In this document: positions 1 through 7,362 of the stretch, piece by piece
How the letters are laid out: each line of letters begins with the position of its first letter
Position numbering within the stretch: position 1 is the stretch's first letter
Assembly: GCF_010731675.1 (NCBI RefSeq)
Contig: NZ_AP022584.1
Coordinates: 4,712,001-4,776,000 of the forward strand
DNA from: Mycobacterium marseillense
Lineage (GTDB): Bacteria; Actinomycetota; Actinomycetes; Mycobacteriales; Mycobacteriaceae
Direction: 5' to 3'
DNA: 64,000 nt
Translations under genes and position numbers: made by a program
The notes under the pieces: generated by a model
The model's input: the letters and a program-made list of their open reading frames with translations, nothing else
Database searches by the model: none
Told to the model about the DNA's origin: nothing

Positions 1-1
1 G

Positions 2-898
2 GTGTTCCAGGAGATCGAGGACATCGTCGAGCCCAACGCGCTGCTCGGGTCGAACACCTCCACGCTGCCGATCACCGGTCTGGCGACCGGCGTCAAGCGG
101 CAGGAGGACTTCATCGGGATCCACTTCTTCTCGCCGGTGGACAAGATGCCGCTGGTGGAAATCATCAAGGGCGAGAAGACCTCTGACGAGGCGCTGGCCC
201 GGGTGTTCGACTACACGCTGGCCATCGGCAAGACCCCGATCGTGGTCAACGACAGCCGCGGGTTCTTCACCAGCCGGGTGATCGGCACGTTCGTGAACGA
301 GGCCCTGGCGATGCTCGGCGAGGGCGTGGCCCCGGCCAGCATCGAGCACGCCGGTTCGCAGGCCGGCTACCCGGCGCCGCCGTTGCAGCTGTCCGACGAG
401 CTCAACCTGGAGCTGATGCACAAGATCGCCGCCGCCACCCGCAAGGGCGTCGAGGACGCCGGCGGCACCTACGAGCCGCACCCGGCCGAGGCGGTGGTCG
501 AGAAGATGATCGAGATCGGCCGGCCCAGCCGTTTGAAGGGTGCCGGCTTCTACGAGTACGTGGACGGCAAGCGCACCCGCCTGTGGCCGGGCCTGAGCGA
601 GACGTTCAACTCGGGCAGCGCCGACATTCCGTTGCAGGACATGATCGATCGGATGCTGTTCGCCGAGGCGCTCGAGACGCAGAAGTGTCTGGACGAGGGC
701 GTGCTGACCTCGACCGCCGACGCCAACATCGGCTCGATCATGGGCATCGGCTTCCCGCCGTACACCGGGGGTAGCGCGCAGTTCATCGTCGGCTACTCCG
801 GTGCCGGCGGCACGGGCAAGGACGCCTTCGTGGCCCGCGCCAAGGAACTGGCCGCCCGCTACGGCGACCGATTCCTGCCGCCCGCGTCGCTGAGCTGA
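2..898 (+). CDS. fadB: FadB 3-hydroxyacyl-CoA dehydrogenase, C-terminal part (5' truncated by window)
   Basis: This is the last 298 residues of the multifunctional fatty-acid oxidation protein that hydrates enoyl-CoA and oxidises 3-hydroxyacyl-CoA with NAD. The reading frame is already open at base 2, so the crotonase domain and most of the Rossmann fold lie outside the window. Visible are the end of the NAD-binding domain (SNTSTLPITGLA, then GIHFFSPVDKMPLVEII) and the C-terminal dimerisation/catalytic helices (NDSRGFFTSRV, about residues 84-94 of this fragment). Full-length mycobacterial FadB is about 715-720 residues, so roughly 420 are missing upstream. It ends at a TGA and is followed by a strong hairpin. 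Homologue: Rv0860. Confidence 0.93.
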   Translation: MFQEIEDIVEPNALLGSNTSTLPITGLATGVKRQEDFIGIHFFSPVDKMPLVEIIKGEKTSDEALARVFDYTLAIGKTPIVVNDSRGFFTSRVIGTFVNEALAMLGEGVAPASIEHAGSQAGYPAPPLQLSDELNLELMHKIAAATRKGVEDAGGTYEPHPAEAVVEKMIEIGRPSRLKGAGFYEYVDGKRTRLWPGLSETFNSGSADIPLQDMIDRMLFAEALETQKCLDEGVLTSTADANIGSIMGIGFPPYTGGSAQFIVGYSGAGGTGKDAFVARAKELAARYGDRFLPPASLS

Positions 899-918
899 TC
901 CCGCGCCGCGCAAACGCG

Positions 919-952
919 AAAGCCCCCGAAACAGCGAGGTTTCGGGGGCTTT
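919..952. terminator. Bidirectional terminator hairpin after fadB
   Basis: A perfect 14-bp stem, AAAGCCCCCGAAAC at 919-932 and its complement at 939-952, with a 6-nt loop, followed by Ts on the + strand. It lies between the convergent fadB and methyltransferase genes. The same stem core recurs at 8523-8536/8543-8556. Confidence 0.85.
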
Positions 953-974
953 TTGCGTTGCGTCTCCCGAAAAG

Positions 975-1580
975 CTAACGGCGCCTTTGGAACAGGTAGT
1001 ACCGAGCCGGGGTTTTCTCGGCGCGGTCGAGCTCGCGTTCGGCGCCCGCGGACAACAATGTCCAGGTGGGCGTGAACCGTCGTTCCATCTCGGCGTGATC
1101 GACGCCGCGGACCCCGACCCGGCCGCCGGGCACGAACGCGACGATCAGCAGCCGCGCATCAGGGGCCGCGACGGCGCTGATCTCCCGGACGTAGGCGTCG
1201 CGATCCGCGTCGCTCATGTTGTGCAAGCACCCGTTGTCGACGATCAACTCGAAGTTTGCGCCGATTCCGGCGTGGCTCAGCTGTGTGACATCGGCCTGGA
1301 CGAAATCGACCGCCGCGCCGGCTTTACCGGCTTTGGCCCGCGCCCGTTCGAGGGGCTTGGCCACGAAGTCGACCGCGGTGACTTTCCAGCCGTGTTGGGC
1401 GAGGTAGATCGAACAGTCGCCGGTACCGCATCCGAGTTCAAGGGCGGAGCCGGCGGGAAGCGCGGCCGTGCCGCCGGTTCCCTCGACCAGGTCGCGCACG
1501 CTTTGGGCGAGCGGGTGACCGTCCCACGGGGTGAAACCGATGCGGTAGAAGATCCGAAACAGCGTCTGCTTGGAAGCCAT
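975..1580 (-). CDS. Class I SAM-dependent methyltransferase
   Basis: A 201-residue stand-alone methyltransferase. Motif I is clear (ALELGCGTGDCSIYLA, about residues 46-61), followed by the acidic end of strand 2 (VTAVDFVAKPLERA) and motif II/III (VDFVQADVTQL, ELIVDNGCLHNM). The family transfers a methyl group from S-adenosylmethionine to a small molecule; the substrate cannot be read from the sequence. The ATG at 1580 is preceded by AAGGTGAGCT, a usable ribosome binding site. It lies about 30 bp downstream of the LLM oxidoreductase on the same strand and may share its transcript with the FAD monooxygenase further upstream. It is absent from this position in H37Rv. Confidence 0.88.
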   Translation of the reverse strand: MASKQTLFRIFYRIGFTPWDGHPLAQSVRDLVEGTGGTAALPAGSALELGCGTGDCSIYLAQHGWKVTAVDFVAKPLERARAKAGKAGAAVDFVQADVTQLSHAGIGANFELIVDNGCLHNMSDADRDAYVREISAVAAPDARLLIVAFVPGGRVGVRGVDHAEMERRFTPTWTLLSAGAERELDRAEKTPARYYLFQRRR

Positions 1581-1612
1581 AGCTCACCTTAAGGCCCGCG
1601 GCGAGGCATCCT

Positions 1613-2473
1613 CTATCGGGTGGCGGCGGCGATGCGGCGCCATTCCTCGCGCGGGAAGGCCCGGGGATCGGCCCGCAACACCTGGACGCAGACATGATCG
1701 GCGCCGGCGGAACGATGCTCGGCGACCCTGCGCATGACGGCGTCTTCGTCGCCCCAGGCAATGATCGCGTTGAACAGCCGATCGCTCACCTGCGACACGT
1801 CGTCTTCGGAGAAGCCGCTGCGAAGCAGATTGTTCGCGTAGTTGGGCAACGCCAGATAGGACCGCAGCCAGTCGGTTCCGATCTGGCGCGCCTCGTCGGC
1901 GCTGTCGGTCAGAATGACCGTCTGCTCCGGCAGCAGCAGGGGGCCCTGGCCCAAAGTCGAACGGGCAGAAGCGGTGTGGTCGGGAGTGACCAGGTACGGG
2001 TGGGCGCCACCGGCGCGGCTCGCGGACAACTTCAGCATCTTCGGGCCGAGTGCGGCAAGCACCCGACGCTCGGTGGGGACCGGCCGCGGCGCGGCATCCA
2101 ACCCGTCCAGGAATGACGCGGTGGCCGCCAGCGGTTTGCGGTAGCGCCCCGGGTGTCCGGCATCGATCAGCGGTGCGTGGCTGACGCCGATGCCCAGCAG
2201 GAAGCGGTCCCCGTGCTCGGCGGTCAGCGTCGCAAAAGACGCGGCGACGTCGCCGGGCGCATGCATCCACAAATTCAGGATGCCGGTGGCGATCACGGTC
2301 CGCTTGGTCGCGCCGAGCAAATGACCGACCGAGTCGAACACCGCACCGCCGACATCGGGTATCCACAGCGCGGGGAAGCCGAGTTCATCGAGTTCGGCTG
2401 CCGCGTCGGCGGATTCGGCCGGGTCGCCGTAGCGCAGTTGACTGCTCCAGATCCCAACACCGGTCAGTTCCAT
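1613..2473 (-). CDS. LLM class F420-dependent oxidoreductase (TIGR03620-like)
   Basis: A 286-residue luciferase-like TIM barrel, the fold mycobacteria use with coenzyme F420 for hydride transfer. The N-terminal strand (GVGIWSSQLRYGD) and the central block LTAEHGDRFLLGIGVSHAPL at about residues 82-101 are typical of the subfamily whose members are usually near 280-300 residues. The substrate is unknown. It starts at ATG 2473, 66 bp after the FAD monooxygenase gene, and is probably cotranscribed with it, so the double TetR-type operator at 3767-3812 may control both. Confidence 0.88.
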   Translation of the reverse strand: MELTGVGIWSSQLRYGDPAESADAAAELDELGFPALWIPDVGGAVFDSVGHLLGATKRTVIATGILNLWMHAPGDVAASFATLTAEHGDRFLLGIGVSHAPLIDAGHPGRYRKPLAATASFLDGLDAAPRPVPTERRVLAALGPKMLKLSASRAGGAHPYLVTPDHTASARSTLGQGPLLLPEQTVILTDSADEARQIGTDWLRSYLALPNYANNLLRSGFSEDDVSQVSDRLFNAIIAWGDEDAVMRRVAEHRSAGADHVCVQVLRADPRAFPREEWRRIAAATR

Positions 2474-2539
2474 CTGAGGCCTTCCCTTCGTGGCAGGCGC
2501 GCCGCGGCCGCTCGGGTTCGCGGCCTACTGGACATGCTG

Positions 2540-3748
2540 TCAGACGTCGCTTCCGGCGTAGTCGGGGACCGGCATCGAGTCGTGCATGCGGACGCCCTTG
2601 GTGTTCAGCTTGGCCAGCGACCGGGACAGCGACCCTGGCATCGCCGAGATCAATTGGGCTCCACGGGTTAACGCCCATACTCCGGCGCGGGAGCCGGGGA
2701 TGAGGCCCTTGGCGGCGCCGCGGGCGAAGGACCGGCTGCGATGCACCGGATCGCGCATCTGCAGTTCGTAGGCGGCGAAGGCGCGCAAGTGGTCGCCGTC
2801 GGCACGGGCAAGCTCGCCGGCCAGCACGTAGGCGCCGAGCACGGCGAGGCTGGTGCTGCCGCCCACCGCCGGTCCGGGGCAGTATCCCGCGTCGCCGACC
2901 AGGGTGACGCGGCGGCGCGACCATCTGTCCGTGCGGAGCTGGGTGATGGAGTCGAAGTAGAAGGTGGGCGTGTGCTCGATGTGGGTGAGCCAACTGTCCA
3001 CCTGGTCATGCATCCCGGCGAACGCGTCGCGCAGTAACGCCTTCTGCCGCAACACATCGCGGTGGTCGTAGTCCAGTTCGTCGGTGTGGCGAAACAGAAA
3101 CACCACTCGCGCGTCGTCCAGGTGGTCCGCGGTGTAGATCCCGGCGAAGCGGCCGACCCCGACGTGGCCGACCATCTCGCCGGGGCCGACCAGCGTCTTG
3201 GGCGCCGACAACACCGACAGGTACCCCCCGAGGAAACGCGTCAGGCCGGCCTCCTCGCCGAAAGTCAGGCGCCGAACGTTGGAGTGCAAACCGTCGGCGC
3301 CGACGATGATGTCGAAGCGGCGTGCCGCGGAGTGCTCGAACGACACGGTGCCGTCGTGCTCGATGGCGGTGATCGAGTCGCCGAACAGGTACTCGACTTC
3401 GTCGCGGGCGGCGTCGTAGTAGATCTCGCTGAGGTCGTCGCGCATGATTTCCACGTGCCGGTCGGAACTGGCGGCATAGATCTTGGTGAGGTCGACGTTG
3501 ATGGCCCGCGGCCGGCCTTCCCGGTACAACGCCAGCCGGTTCGTCCCGGTGGCCAGGGCCTCGATGCGCGGCAGGACACCCATCCTCGCCGAGATCTCCA
3601 TCGCGGGACGGAACAAGTCGACGGCGTGGCCGCCGGTTTTGCGCAGTGTCGGCGCGCGCTCGACGACGGTGACGTCGAAGCCGTAACGGGACAGCCAGTA
3701 TGCCAGCACCGGGCCGGCGACGCTGGCGCCGGAAATCAATATCCGCAT
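2540..3748 (-). CDS. FAD-dependent monooxygenase (PHBH/TetX-like)
   Basis: A 402-residue class A flavoprotein monooxygenase. It has the FAD dinucleotide motif at the very N-terminus (ISGASVAGPVLAYWL, residues 5-19), the DG motif (IVGADGLHSNVR) and the GD motif (TLVGDAGYCPGPAVGG). Such enzymes use NAD(P)H and oxygen to hydroxylate aromatic or polyketide-like compounds. I chose ATG 3748 because the Rossmann strand starts immediately after it and GGGAGGTGGAGC precedes it; a longer frame to 3796 would add 16 unrelated residues and run into the operator region. It is transcribed away from the TetR gene, the usual layout of a regulator and its target. It resembles Rv1260-type proteins. Confidence 0.92.
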   Translation of the reverse strand: MRILISGASVAGPVLAYWLSRYGFDVTVVERAPTLRKTGGHAVDLFRPAMEISARMGVLPRIEALATGTNRLALYREGRPRAINVDLTKIYAASSDRHVEIMRDDLSEIYYDAARDEVEYLFGDSITAIEHDGTVSFEHSAARRFDIIVGADGLHSNVRRLTFGEEAGLTRFLGGYLSVLSAPKTLVGPGEMVGHVGVGRFAGIYTADHLDDARVVFLFRHTDELDYDHRDVLRQKALLRDAFAGMHDQVDSWLTHIEHTPTFYFDSITQLRTDRWSRRRVTLVGDAGYCPGPAVGGSTSLAVLGAYVLAGELARADGDHLRAFAAYELQMRDPVHRSRSFARGAAKGLIPGSRAGVWALTRGAQLISAMPGSLSRSLAKLNTKGVRMHDSMPVPDYAGSDV

Positions 3749-3766
3749 GCTCCACCTCCCGCACTT

Positions 3767-3812
3767 ACTTAACGTTCGGTAAGCATAGCATCCCACTTAC
3801 CAATCGGTAAGT
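3767..3812. promoter_or_regulatory. Tandem TetR-type operators between monooxygenase and tetR
   Basis: The site at 3795-3812 is a perfect inverted repeat, ACTTACC-AATC-GGTAAGT. A second copy at 3767-3784 (ACTTAACGTTCGGTAAGC) matches it at 14 of 18 positions. Their starts are 28 bp apart. Both lie in the 80-bp space between the divergent starts at 3748 and 3829. Binding of the adjacent TetR protein is inference, but the placement and symmetry are typical of autoregulated TetR sites. Confidence 0.65.
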
Positions 3813-3816
3813 CAGA

Positions 3817-3822
3817 TAAACT
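3817..3822 (+). promoter_or_regulatory. Putative -10 element (TAAACT) for a leaderless tetR transcript
   Basis: TAAACT lies 6 nt before the GTG start at 3829, which suits a TANNNT -10 hexamer with transcription starting at the start codon. No Shine-Dalgarno sequence is present in the short interval, and leaderless mRNAs are common in mycobacteria. The operator at 3795-3812 would then cover the -35/spacer region. Confidence 0.4.
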
Positions 3823-3828
3823 CCGGGG

Positions 3829-4368
3829 GTGAGCAGGCCCCGGTCGGACACGCGTGAGCGGATTCAAGAGGTCGCCCGCGAGCTCTTCTTGCGGCGGGGC
3901 GTGCAGCGGACCAGCCTGCAGGACATCGCTAACGAGCTGGGCATCACCAAACCCGCGCTGTACTACCACTTTCCGTCGCGCGAAGACCTGGTGCGCAGCA
4001 TCCTGGTGCCGCTGATCGACGAGGGTGAGCGGTTCGTCACCGACCACGAGGCCCGGGGCGGCATCGACGTTCGCGAGTTGTTGGAGGGCTATTTCGATTT
4101 CCACTACCGGCACCGGCGGGACTTGGTGCTGCTGCTGCTGACCGAGCTGTCGACGCTGATCGACCTGGACCTCATCGACACCGTGCTCGCGTGGCGCGAG
4201 CGGTTGGCTCGGCTGGTGTTCGGTGAGACGCCGACGCTGGCGCAGTCCACCCGGGCGGTCGTGGCGTTCGGCGGTTTGCAGGACTGCTGCGTGCAGTTCG
4301 TCGACGCGCCGCAGGCGGAGTTGCGCGAGAAGTCGGTCGCGGCCGCACTCGACGCGCTGAATGGCTGA
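3829..4368 (+). CDS. TetR family transcriptional regulator
   Basis: A 179-residue one-component repressor. The N-terminal helix-turn-helix is textbook (TSLQDIANELGITKPALYYH, about residues 27-46), and the rest is a helical ligand-binding/dimerisation domain rich in acidic and leucine residues. It starts at GTG 3829 with no clear ribosome binding site, consistent with a leaderless message. It is divergent from the FAD monooxygenase, with two matching operators between them, so it probably represses both that gene and itself. The following LLM oxidoreductase begins only 27 bp downstream and may also be in the regulon. The inducer is unknown. Confidence 0.93.
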   Translation: MSRPRSDTRERIQEVARELFLRRGVQRTSLQDIANELGITKPALYYHFPSREDLVRSILVPLIDEGERFVTDHEARGGIDVRELLEGYFDFHYRHRRDLVLLLLTELSTLIDLDLIDTVLAWRERLARLVFGETPTLAQSTRAVVAFGGLQDCCVQFVDAPQAELREKSVAAALDALNG

Positions 4369-4395
4369 ATTCCGGCGGGGCTAAAGTCCGTTGGT

Positions 4396-5385
4396 ATGCG
4401 CTTCGGTCTCTTCATTCCGCAGGGCTGGCGAATGGATCTCGTCGGCATCGAACCCGAGAAGCACTGGGCGGTGATGCGCGACCTGGCCGACTATGCGGAC
4501 CGGGGAAGCTGGGACTCGCTGTGGGTCTACGACCATTTCCACACCGTCCCGGTGCCCACCGCGGAAGCCACCCACGAAGCGTGGTCGCTCATGTCCGCGT
4601 ACGGGGCCACCACGTCGCGGATCAAGCTCGGCCAAATGTGCACGGCGATGAGCTACCGCAACCCCGTCTATCTGGCGAAGGTGGCCGCGACGGCCGACAT
4701 CATCTCCGGTGGCCGGATTCAGATGGGGATCGGTGGCGGCTGGTATGAACATGAATGGCGCGCTTACGGTTACGGATTCCCGTCGGCGGGCGTGCGGTTG
4801 CGTCGCCTCGACGAAGGCGTCCAGATCATGCGCGACGCCTGGCGCGAGGGCAAGGTCAGCTTCGACGGCAAGCATTACCAGGTGGACGGCGCGATCGTCG
4901 CCCCTAGGCCGCTGCAGGACAACGGAATTCCGCTGTGGATCGCCGGCGGCGGCGAGAAGGTGACCTTGCGTATCGCCGCCCAATACGCGCAGTACACCAA
5001 CTTCACACCCGAGCCCGACGCGTTCGCCCACAAGTCGGAGGTGCTGGCCGGGCACTGCCGCGACCTGGGTACCGACTTCGATGCCATCGTGCGTTCGGTC
5101 AACGTCAACGCCATCGTCGGCGCGTCGGAGGCCGACGTCAAAGACCGGCTGCAACGGGTCCGCGACCGCATGGTCGGCTACGTGGGCGCAACCGCCGCGG
5201 ACGCGATGATCGCCGGCACGAGCGGGCCGGAGTCGGCAACCGGCACACCGGAACAGGTCATCGAGCGCCTGGTAAAGCTCCGCGACCTCGGATGCGACTA
5301 TGCCATCTGCTATTTCCCCGAGGCCGCCTACGACCGCTCCGGCATCGAGCTGTTCGAAAGCCAAGTCATTCCCGCGCTGACCTAA
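4396..5385 (+). CDS. LLM class F420-dependent oxidoreductase (TIGR03560-like)
   Basis: A 329-residue luciferase-like oxidoreductase. The N-terminus MRFGLFIPQGWRMDL is typical of the F420-dependent TIGR03560-like group. Other family blocks are DSLWVYDHFHTVP (about residues 38-50), the ADIISGGRIQMGIGGGWYEHE block (residues ~100-120) and PLWIAGGGEKVTLRIAAQYA. It probably moves a hydride between F420 and an unknown substrate. It begins 27 bp after tetR and is followed 35 bp later by a second FAD monooxygenase, so a reductase/monooxygenase operon is likely. Confidence 0.9.
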   Translation: MRFGLFIPQGWRMDLVGIEPEKHWAVMRDLADYADRGSWDSLWVYDHFHTVPVPTAEATHEAWSLMSAYGATTSRIKLGQMCTAMSYRNPVYLAKVAATADIISGGRIQMGIGGGWYEHEWRAYGYGFPSAGVRLRRLDEGVQIMRDAWREGKVSFDGKHYQVDGAIVAPRPLQDNGIPLWIAGGGEKVTLRIAAQYAQYTNFTPEPDAFAHKSEVLAGHCRDLGTDFDAIVRSVNVNAIVGASEADVKDRLQRVRDRMVGYVGATAADAMIAGTSGPESATGTPEQVIERLVKLRDLGCDYAICYFPEAAYDRSGIELFESQVIPALT

Positions 5386-5420
5386 GAGGTCTCGGTGCTT
5401 CGGTGCATTGGGGTTGGCTC

Positions 5421-6494
5421 ATGAAGGTCGGCATCGTCGGCGGTGGCTTCGCGGGTTTGGCCGCCGCTATCGCATTCCGGCAGGACGGTCACGACGTCAC
5501 CGTGTACGAGAAGGCGGCCGCACCCTCCGCGATGGGTGGCGCCATCGCGCTCGCACCAAACGCGTTGACGTGCTTGTCGATTCTGGGAGTCAGACACAAC
5601 GTGGTGACCGAACCGTGGTCCCGAATGGCGGCCACGGTGCGTGCCCGCGACGGCCGCATTTTGATCAGCCGCACCCTTGCGCAGCTCGCTGGAGGCAATG
5701 AGTTCGCGACCGTGCCGCGCGCTCAGTTGATCGCCTGGCTGGCTGCCGCGCTGCCCTCGCAGTGTGTGCAGTACTCGGCCAATGTCAGCCACGTCGCTGC
5801 GGACGGCACGGTTGTGGTCGGCGGCAGCGCACAGCGATTCGATCTGGTGATCGGCGCCGACGGTCTGCGAAGCATTGCGAAGAAGCTGCTGTTTGCGGAC
5901 GCGCCGCCACCGCGCGCGACCGGCATCACCGGCTGGGCCTGGACAGTAGACCGCGAACTCGCAACGGGTTTTGGTCCGATCTGGGGCAGCACAGCGGATT
6001 TCGGGATCTTGCCATTGGTCGACGGCCGCACCTATGTCTACGGCGGCAGTCGGCTATGGGACACGGACTTGCGGTCGTTCCTTGACTGGCCCCAGCCCCT
6101 GCCGGCGCTGATCCTGGCCGCGAACGCGGACGAGATAATCACCCCGGAGATCTTCGAAGCGAGACCACCGCGTCAACTCATCAGGGGCAACGTCGTGCTC
6201 ATCGGCGACGCCGCGCACTGCATGCGTCCTACATTCGGCCAGGGCGCCGCGCTGGCGATGGAGGACGCCATAACGTTGGCCCGCTGTGGCGCGCCCGGGC
6301 TCGCGCGACGCCGGCTGCGCATGCTCGCGTTGTACGGCGCCTCGAAAGCGGGGTCGCGATTCACGGCGCCGGGCAGCACCGCCCAGGAAGGCGCCCGCAA
6401 CCGGGCGCTTCGATTGATGCCTGACCCGTTGTTCGGCGCCCTGGCGGGCTCGGTGAGCCGGTGGCGCGTCCCGCGCGCTACACGTCGCTGGTGA
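5421..6494 (+). CDS. FAD-dependent monooxygenase (salicylate-hydroxylase-like)
   Basis: A 357-residue class A flavin monooxygenase. Features are the N-terminal MKVGIVGGGFAGLAAAIAF dinucleotide motif, DLVIGADGLRSIAKK (DG motif) and NVVLIGDAAHCMRPTFGQGA (GD motif). I start it at ATG 5421 because the FAD fold begins there. The C-terminus after about residue 300 is short and arginine-rich compared with related enzymes and overlaps the convergent ABM gene by 17 bp, so the gene may have lost part of its original 3' end. The substrate is unknown. Confidence 0.88.
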   Translation: MKVGIVGGGFAGLAAAIAFRQDGHDVTVYEKAAAPSAMGGAIALAPNALTCLSILGVRHNVVTEPWSRMAATVRARDGRILISRTLAQLAGGNEFATVPRAQLIAWLAAALPSQCVQYSANVSHVAADGTVVVGGSAQRFDLVIGADGLRSIAKKLLFADAPPPRATGITGWAWTVDRELATGFGPIWGSTADFGILPLVDGRTYVYGGSRLWDTDLRSFLDWPQPLPALILAANADEIITPEIFEARPPRQLIRGNVVLIGDAAHCMRPTFGQGAALAMEDAITLARCGAPGLARRRLRMLALYGASKAGSRFTAPGSTAQEGARNRALRLMPDPLFGALAGSVSRWRVPRATRRW

Positions 6495-6771
6495 TGTACC
6501 TGGTCTTGGCCGGCGGGGCGGCGAGCAGCGGCGGAAGCTGAGTCAGCTTGCCTTCGCCGGCCCGAAACGCGCGGTAGGCCTCGTCGTGCTCGACCGTCTC
6601 CCAGATCTCGTAGATCAGCCAGTGCGCTTCGTCGTCCTCGTCGACGAGCACGTCGGTGCGGACGTTCCCGTCGAACGCGCGGGTGTCCTGCAGCGCCCGG
6701 CCCATCAGCTCGCGCCCCGCGGCGACCTCGTCGGGCTTGAACCTGAGCTCGAGTATCACGGTGACCGTCAT
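6478..6771 (-). CDS. Antibiotic biosynthesis monooxygenase (ABM) domain protein
   Basis: A 97-residue single-domain protein of the dimeric alpha/beta-barrel ABM type. It shows the usual pattern: a first strand (VTVILELRFKPDEV), the RALQDTRAFDGNVRTDVLVD block, then HWLIYEIWETVEHDEAYRAF. Members act as cofactor-free quinol/anthrone oxygenases, or in some cases as heme-degrading or regulatory proteins; here it would fit the redox island as a small oxygenase. It starts at ATG 6771 and converges on, and overlaps, the upstream FAD monooxygenase by 17 bp. Confidence 0.86.
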   Translation of the reverse strand: MTVTVILELRFKPDEVAAGRELMGRALQDTRAFDGNVRTDVLVDEDDEAHWLIYEIWETVEHDEAYRAFRAGEGKLTQLPPLLAAPPAKTRYITSDV

Positions 6772-6915
6772 GGCGCCAACATATCCTCCCTGCCCGGGAC
6801 GCCAGTCCTCGGTCGTTGTGCGGAGGCGAGAATGCGGTTTCCACTTTTCGGAAAGCTGTTATACGGTTCAGTCAGTTCTGTTGGCGGATTGTCGACGTTC
6901 CTGGAGGACCCCTCG

Positions 6916-7329
6916 ATGCAGAAGGCACTTGCCCCCGAGATCTCTACCTGGCCGGATGAGAGCCCGCAGCTGATCGGCAGCCGATGCGGCAGTTGTGAGG
7001 CGACCACCTTCCCGGTGCAGCAGTGGTGCCCGCGCTGCAGCGCCGGCGAGATGTCCGAGGTGCGGTTGCCCCGCCGCGGAACGCTGGTGGCGTGGACCAC
7101 CCAGGGCTTCCCGCCCGGAGCCCCCTATGCCGGCCCGACCGGTAAGGACTTCGTGCCGTTCGGCGTGGGACTGGTCCAGCTCGGTGACGTGATCCGCGTC
7201 GAGGGCCGCCTGACCGAGAACGACCCGGCCAAGCTGAAGTTCGGCCAGGAAGTCGAGCTCACCATGGTGCCGTTCGCGACCGACGACGAGGGCGCCGAAA
7301 TCATCACCTTCGCTTTCCAGCCGGTCTAG
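6916..7329 (+). CDS. DUF35 Zn-ribbon/OB-fold acyl-CoA-binding protein
   Basis: A 137-residue protein with the two-part DUF35 layout: a rubredoxin-like zinc ribbon with Cys24, Cys27, Cys38 and Cys41, then an OB fold from about residue 50 to the end. I start it at ATG 6916, preceded by CTGGAGGA. DUF35 proteins partner with thiolase-superfamily enzymes and help hold the acyl-CoA, as ChsH2 does for the Ltp2 aldolase in steroid side-chain degradation. The next gene, 33 bp downstream, is exactly such a thiolase-like protein, so the two very likely form a complex. Confidence 0.9.
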   Translation: MQKALAPEISTWPDESPQLIGSRCGSCEATTFPVQQWCPRCSAGEMSEVRLPRRGTLVAWTTQGFPPGAPYAGPTGKDFVPFGVGLVQLGDVIRVEGRLTENDPAKLKFGQEVELTMVPFATDDEGAEIITFAFQPV

Positions 7330-7362
7330 CGGGTCGCCACCCTCTGATTAGGAGCACATGAG

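Noticed and set aside
4935..5420. Extended N-terminus of the second FAD monooxygenase
   Set aside because: Those residues are the out-of-frame shadow of the LLM oxidoreductase; the flavin fold begins at ATG 5421.
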